Below, piece after piece: positions 29,067 through 32,740 of a stretch of 32,740 bases of DNA. This DNA comes from an uncultured Sutterella sp. Lineage in GTDB: Bacteria; Pseudomonadota; Gammaproteobacteria; Burkholderiales; Burkholderiaceae_F. Both the position numbers and the translations under genes were made by a program. A model generated the notes under the pieces. That model made no database searches. It was given only the letters and a program-made list of their open reading frames with translations, and had not been told where the DNA came from. Within the stretch, counting starts at the first letter, position 1. Each line of letters starts with the position of its first letter. The stretch spans positions 1 through 32,740 of the forward strand of contig CAJKCQ010000019.1 in NCBI GenBank assembly GCA_905198475.1. The letters run 5' to 3'.

Positions 29067-29137
29067 GCCTCAAAGGATTCAATTACGGGCGGGCGGCTCT
29101 CTTCCAGGGCGCGCCCTCCGTCAGGAAAACGCAAAAC

Positions 29138-29485
29138 ATGTCTGACTGCATCTTCTGCAAGATCGCCGCGGGCGAGATTCCCTCGACCAAGATCTATGAG
29201 GACGACGACGTCGTCGCCTTCAAGGACATCCATCCCCAAGCTCCGGTGCACTTTCTGATCGTGCCGAAGCGCCACATCACTTCTCTCGCCACGGCCGAGG
29301 CGGGCGACGAACCGCTTTTGGGTAAAATGCTCGGCCTCACGCGCAGGCTTGCCAAGGAGCAGGGCTGTGAAAACGGCTTCCGCGTCGTGATCAACACCGG
29401 CCGCGACGGCGGTCAGGAAGTTCCGCATCTGCACGTGCACGTCCTCGGCGGCCCCCGCCCCTGGAAGCGCACCACTGAATTCTGA
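29138..29485 (+). CDS. hinT: HIT-family purine nucleoside phosphoramidase
   Basis: HinT hydrolyses AMP-lysine and other purine phosphoramidates. The 115-residue product begins MSDCIFCKIAAGEIPS and has the catalytic histidine triad HLHVHVL (His97, His99, His101). It also has NTGRDGGQEVPH, which binds the nucleotide. ATG 29138 follows AGGAAAA. In many betaproteobacteria this gene stands at the end of the his operon, before tatA; the his genes are absent here while hinT-tatABC is kept. Confidence 0.95.
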   Translation: MSDCIFCKIAAGEIPSTKIYEDDDVVAFKDIHPQAPVHFLIVPKRHITSLATAEAGDEPLLGKMLGLTRRLAKEQGCENGFRVVINTGRDGGQEVPHLHVHVLGGPRPWKRTTEF

Positions 29486-29500
29486 TCTAGGAGTACAAAA

Positions 29501-29737
29501 ATGGGTTCCCTCTCCGTCTGGCACTGGCTGATCGTCCTCGCCATCGTCGTCCTCGTGTTCGGCACGGGCAAGCTGAAGAACATGGGCAAGGATCTCGGCG
29601 GCGCCATCAAGGGCTTCAAGGAAGGCATGAAGGATGCCGAGGACAAACCCGCCGATCCCAAGGAGCTGCCGCAGCAGACCGCCACCAAGCAGTCCGAGAC
29701 GATCGACGTCGAAGCCAAGGAAAAGCCCAAGGCCTGA
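29501..29737 (+). CDS. tatA: Sec-independent translocase protein TatA
   Basis: TatA oligomers form the pore-like element of the twin-arginine translocase for folded proteins. The 78-residue product has one N-terminal membrane helix (WHWLIVLAIVVLVFGTGKLK) with the conserved hinge FGTGKLKNMGKDLGGAIKGFK, then a charged disordered tail. TAGGAG precedes the ATG. It lies 15 bases after hinT, so both are probably co-transcribed. A 168-base gap follows before tatB. Confidence 0.96.
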   Translation: MGSLSVWHWLIVLAIVVLVFGTGKLKNMGKDLGGAIKGFKEGMKDAEDKPADPKELPQQTATKQSETIDVEAKEKPKA

Positions 29738-29852
29738 TGCGCCTTGAGGGCGCGGAGCGCGGGCGCATCCACCCGGCTCCTCCCCGCAGCCGCCCTCCCC
29801 GGCGACGGCGCCCTGCGCCCCCGCCTTGCGGGCGGCCTGTCGCTTAAATAGA

Positions 29853-29889
29853 CCGCGGCAGCCCGACATGAGGCTGACCGCGGCCTTTT
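29853..29889 (+). promoter_or_regulatory. Terminator-like hairpin between tatA and tatB
   Basis: CCGCGG (29853-29858) and CCGCGG (29878-29883) pair, enclosing AGCC paired with GGCT, and CCTTTTG follows. Placed 16 bases before the tatB ATG, it could be a partial terminator lowering tatB-tatC relative to tatA. A second hairpin, GCGCC/GGCGC (29739-29753), lies directly after tatA. Confidence 0.45.
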
Positions 29890-29905
29890 GCAGTGAAGAG
29901 ACGTC

Positions 29906-30547
29906 ATGTTTGATTTCGGTTTCAGCGAAATGGTGATCGTCGGCGTCGTCGCGCTCGTCGTGCTCGGCCCCGAACGGCTTCCCGTCGTCGCGCGCAAGAG
30001 CGGCGAGTGGATCGGCAAGGCCCAGCGCTTCGTCGCGCAGGTGAAGTCCGACATCGACCGCGAGACGGAGCTCTCGGAGTTGAAGCGCATCCAGGAGGAG
30101 GCGAAGAACCTCGCTCAGGACGTGAAGAGCTCCGTTGAAAAACAAGCCTCGAGCATCGAGTCCTCCGTGAAGAGCGCCGCGGGTGAGGTCGAGGCCGCGG
30201 GCCGCGAAGCCGAAGCGGGGTTCGAGTCCGCCAAGAAGGCCGCGGGCGCGTCCGACGCCGCTTCGACGGGTCCCGTCACGGCGAGCTCGGAGGACATCTC
30301 CGAGGTCTACGGTTGGGGCGACGCCAACACGGACGATGAGATCATGACGCCGCAGTACGCCTGGAACGAGCCGAAGACCTTCGCCAAGCGCTACCACTCG
30401 GGTCCCTCCGTGGACGACCTCGCCGCGGAGCTCGAGCGCATGCGCCGCGAACTCGGCATGCGCGAGGCGAATCTCGGCGGCGCCGCAGGCCGCCGCCGCG
30501 CGCTCGCGCCCCGCGCGAAGACCGCGCGCACCCGCATTTACCGTTGA
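29906..30547 (+). CDS. tatB: Sec-independent translocase protein TatB
   Basis: TatB forms the Tat substrate receptor with TatC. The N-terminus MFDFGFSEMVIVGVVALVVLGPERLP is diagnostic: the conserved Glu8, membrane helix and LGPERLP hinge. An amphipathic helix and a long charged, coiled tail follow. At 213 residues it exceeds the 171 of E. coli TatB; the excess is a tail rich in Ala, Glu and Lys with a basic end. tatC follows after 13 bases. Confidence 0.95.
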   Translation: MFDFGFSEMVIVGVVALVVLGPERLPVVARKSGEWIGKAQRFVAQVKSDIDRETELSELKRIQEEAKNLAQDVKSSVEKQASSIESSVKSAAGEVEAAGREAEAGFESAKKAAGASDAASTGPVTASSEDISEVYGWGDANTDDEIMTPQYAWNEPKTFAKRYHSGPSVDDLAAELERMRRELGMREANLGGAAGRRRALAPRAKTARTRIYR

Positions 30548-30560
30548 GGATTGAGCAAAA

Positions 30561-31361
30561 ATGACTGATCCCAAGCCGGAGCTTGAAGCGCCCGACGATC
30601 CCGCCAATGAGCAGCCGCTCGTTGCGCACCTCATCGAGCTGCGCAACCGTCTGATGAAGGCCGTGATCGCGATCGTCGTGGTGTTCGCCTGCCTCTCGCC
30701 CTTCATGAAGCAGATCTTCGACTACCTGTCGCAGCCGCTCATGGTGGCGCTGCCGCAGGGCGCGAAGCTTCTCGCGACGGGCGTCGTGGCGCCCTTCTTC
30801 GTGCCGCTCAAGGTGACGCTCTTCGTCTCCTTCCTGATCGCTCTGCCGATCGTGCTCTACCAGATTTGGGCGTACGTCGCGCCGGCGCTCTACCGCAGCG
30901 AGAAGCGGCTTGCGCTCCCGGTGCTCATCTCCTCGATCGTGATGTTCGCGATCGGCATGGCGTACTGCTACTTCATCGTCTTCCGCATGGTCTTCCAGTT
31001 CATCGCCGGCTTCTCGCCCGACTCGGTGAACTTCGCCCCGGACATCGACTCGTACTTCAGCTTCGTGCTCACGATGTTCCTCGCCTTCGGCCTCACGTTT
31101 GAGGTGCCCATCTTCGTCGTGGTGCTCAACCGCGTGGGCTTCGCGACCTGCTCGAAGCTCAAGAAGGCGCGTCCCTACGTGATCGTCGGCGCCTTCGTGA
31201 TCGCCGCCATCTTCACGCCGCCCGACGCGCTCTCACAGATCCTGCTCGCGCTCCCGCTCGTGATCCTCTACCAGGTGGGGATCTGGTGCGTGCAGCTCGT
31301 GGGCCGCTCCGACGAGGAGGTCGAGGAGATGCAGGAGGAGAAGCAGAAGGAGGAGGAGTAG
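30561..31361 (+). CDS. tatC: Sec-independent translocase protein TatC
   Basis: TatC binds the twin-arginine signal peptide. The 266-residue product has LVAHLIELRNRLMKAVIAI near the start, the segment with the conserved glutamate, and six hydrophobic helices. YQIWAYVAPALYRSEKR and FGLTFEVPIF are family landmarks. It ends in an unusually acidic tail (DEEVEEMQEEKQKEEE). Presence of tatA, tatB and tatC together implies a working Tat pathway. Confidence 0.97.
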   Translation: MTDPKPELEAPDDPANEQPLVAHLIELRNRLMKAVIAIVVVFACLSPFMKQIFDYLSQPLMVALPQGAKLLATGVVAPFFVPLKVTLFVSFLIALPIVLYQIWAYVAPALYRSEKRLALPVLISSIVMFAIGMAYCYFIVFRMVFQFIAGFSPDSVNFAPDIDSYFSFVLTMFLAFGLTFEVPIFVVVLNRVGFATCSKLKKARPYVIVGAFVIAAIFTPPDALSQILLALPLVILYQVGIWCVQLVGRSDEEVEEMQEEKQKEEE

Positions 31362-31389
31362 CGCTCCTCTTGCGAACGGATCCCCATTG

Positions 31390-31439
31390 AAAGACGCGGG
31401 GCCGCGCCCTCTCGGAGGTGCGCGGCCCCGCGTCTTTTT
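31390..31439. terminator. Bidirectional terminator between tatC and the Do protease
   Basis: An 18-bp perfect stem pairs 31390-31407 with 31420-31437 (core GACGCGGGGCCGCGC) and ends in TTTTTC on the + strand; the opposite strand also has TTT. It separates the two convergent genes and is one of the strongest terminators in the window. Confidence 0.9.
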
Positions 31440-31495
31440 CTTCGTCTGCGGACCGGGCGGCGGACGGGCCTTCAGCGCCCGAACTCCTCGGCCTC

Positions 31496-32662
31496 TCACT
31501 GCGGCGGAATGAGCGCCTCCTTTTCGAGCGAGCCGCGCGGGCGCACGGAGGCGGTGAGTTTCTTCACGAGCACGCGGTTGCCGCGAAGCACCTTCACGTC
31601 CACGACGGCGCCGGGCTTGAGGCGCGCGATCACCTGCAGTAGCCGGTTGGCGCGGACGATGCGCTCGCCGTTCACCTCGAGGATCACGTCGAAGGCGCGG
31701 ACGTCGGCCTGCGCGGCGGGTGAATTCGTAATCACCTGCTTGACCATCACGCCCGAACTCACCTTGAGCGAGAGGTCCTGCGCGAGCTCCTGAGAGAGCT
31801 GGCGCGGCACGAAGCCGAGGTAGCCGCGCTCGATCATCGTGCGGCCCGCGATGAGCGAGGGGAGCACCGAGCGCACGATGGAGCTCGGAATGGCGAAGCC
31901 GATGCCGACGAATCCGTCGCTGCGGTCGGGCGAGAAGATCGCGCTGTTGATGCCGATCAGCTCGCCCTCGAGATTGACGAGCGCGCCGCCGGAGTTGCCC
32001 TGGTTGATCGCCGCGTCCGTCTGGATGAAGTCCTCGTAGTTGTTGAGGCCAAAGCCGTGGCGCCCGAGCGCGGAGATGATGCCCGAGGTCACGGTCTGCC
32101 CGACGTCGAAGGGGTTGCCGATCGCGAGCACGGTCTGCCCGACGCGCAGCTGCGTGGAGTCGCCGAGGCGGATCGCCGGAAGGTCCGTCGCCTTCACCTG
32201 CAGGAGCGCGAGGTCCGTTTCGACGTCCGAGCCGCGCAGCCGCGCCTCGAAGGTGCGGCCGTCCTGGAGCGCTACGAAGATGCTGCGGATGCCGTCCACG
32301 ACGTGGAAATTTGTCAGAATGTCGCCGTTGGAGGAGACGATCACGCCGCTACCGAGGGCCTTGAGGTGCACCTCCGGGTCGGCGTTCCAGTCGTTGCCGA
32401 GCTCGCCCGCCTTGCGGCCGGGCACGGGCTTGCGCGTGAAGATGTTGACGACCGAGGGGGCCGCGCGGTCCACGGCGCCACTGAAGTCGTGCTGCGCGTT
32501 GAGGATCGCGAGCTCGGCGGCGAGTGGGTCGGGCGTCTGCGGCGACTCGGCGGGAGCGAAGAGCTTCCAGACCAGCGCCCCGGCGCAGAAGACCGTGACG
32601 GACTGGGCGAAGACGAGCCAAAGCCGGCGGATGAGAGGCGTCTTTTCTGACGGCGGGATCAT
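31496..32662 (-). CDS. Membrane-anchored Do-like serine protease (DegS/HhoB type)
   Basis: The 388-residue product has an N-terminal membrane anchor (about residues 14-34) in place of a cleaved signal. The trypsin-like domain has catalytic triad His120 (TNFHVV), Asp150 (ETDLALL) and Ser224 (GNSGGAL). A single PDZ domain follows at about 285-375 (RGYLGFVP.., SPAAQADVRAFDVILEVNGERI). This resembles DegS, the site-1 protease that senses misfolded outer-membrane proteins and cuts RseA, though no rseA lies nearby. DegP and DegQ would carry two PDZ domains. No clear Shine-Dalgarno precedes ATG 32662. Confidence 0.93.
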   Translation of the reverse strand: MIPPSEKTPLIRRLWLVFAQSVTVFCAGALVWKLFAPAESPQTPDPLAAELAILNAQHDFSGAVDRAAPSVVNIFTRKPVPGRKAGELGNDWNADPEVHLKALGSGVIVSSNGDILTNFHVVDGIRSIFVALQDGRTFEARLRGSDVETDLALLQVKATDLPAIRLGDSTQLRVGQTVLAIGNPFDVGQTVTSGIISALGRHGFGLNNYEDFIQTDAAINQGNSGGALVNLEGELIGINSAIFSPDRSDGFVGIGFAIPSSIVRSVLPSLIAGRTMIERGYLGFVPRQLSQELAQDLSLKVSSGVMVKQVITNSPAAQADVRAFDVILEVNGERIVRANRLLQVIARLKPGAVVDVKVLRGNRVLVKKLTASVRPRGSLEKEALIPPQ

Positions 32663-32685
32663 GTTAGTTGCAAGGAGTGGAGCGG

Positions 32686-32734
32686 GTCAATAACCCCTGC
32701 CTAAAGGCAGAGGCTTGAAAGAGCCTTTATTGAC
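32686..32734. repeat. Branched inverted repeat upstream of the Do protease
   Basis: GTCAATAA (32686-32693) and TTATTGAC (32727-32734) form an 8-bp perfect outer stem. It encloses CTGCC/GGCAG (32697-32710, loop TAAA) and AGGCT/AGCCT (32711-32726), giving a three-way junction. GGGT/ACCC (32684-32696) is a competing small hairpin. It lies within 75 bases of the protease start and at the window edge, so its full extent is unknown. Confidence 0.6.
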
Positions 32735-32740
32735 TAGCCT

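Noticed and set aside
27689..30706. An open frame of about 1000 codons on the - strand across murA, hinT and tatAB
   Set aside because: It is antisense to well-identified genes, has no recognisable motif, and is explained by third-position GC bias.
1..32740. CRISPR arrays, tRNA or rRNA genes, insertion sequences, phage or toxin-antitoxin genes
   Set aside because: No regularly spaced repeats, tRNA-like cloverleaf with an anticodon arm, transposase motif or terminal repeats of an insertion were seen; gene order is conventional throughout.

Overview
This is a GC-rich chromosomal segment from a betaproteobacterium, almost certainly of the order Burkholderiales. The evidence is the complete S10-spc-alpha ribosomal protein cluster preceded by tuf, then hemB-engB, a beta-type mlaFEDACB phospholipid transport cluster, murA, and the hinT-tatABC-Do-protease block. 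Two gaps in the usual order (no infA after secY, no histidine operon between murA and hinT) suggest a lineage with a reduced biosynthetic repertoire. A host-associated family such as Sutterellaceae would fit, but that placement is inference.

Positions 1-15007 hold the end of tuf, then rpsJ rplC rplD rplW rplB rpsS rplV rpsC rplP rpmC rpsQ / rplN rplX rplE rpsN rpsH rplF rplR rpsE rpmD rplO secY / rpmJ rpsM rpsK rpsD / rpoA / rplQ, all on the + strand. Genes inside each block are tightly packed. The breaks at rpsJ, rplC, rplN, rpmJ, rpsD, rpoA and rplQ hold hairpins, and most also hold sigma70-like promoters. The cluster therefore looks like several transcription units, not one long operon. 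Several leaders have the form expected of autoregulatory r-protein leaders.

Positions 15119-23046 are mixed housekeeping genes: an Hsp15-like S4 RNA-binding protein (+), hemB and engB (-), guaC (-), lysA and the small lipoprotein lptM (-), cyaY/frataxin (+), and the bifunctional penicillin-binding protein PBP1a (-). Strong terminators separate the convergent pairs.

Positions 23356-31361 read on the + strand: a hotdog thioesterase, the retrograde phospholipid transport genes mlaF-E-D-A-C-B, murA, hinT, and the twin-arginine translocase tatA-B-C. A convergent, membrane-anchored single-PDZ Do/DegS-like protease ends the window. Most of this half (mrcA, lptM, mla, murA, tat, Do protease) serves the cell envelope.

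I found no mobile element, CRISPR array, tRNA, rRNA, phage gene or defence system. The protein content is conventional. The unexplained signal lies in the intergenic regions: structured leaders, inverted repeats overlapping core promoters, a candidate attenuator ahead of the mla operon, and a branched inverted-repeat structure at the right edge.
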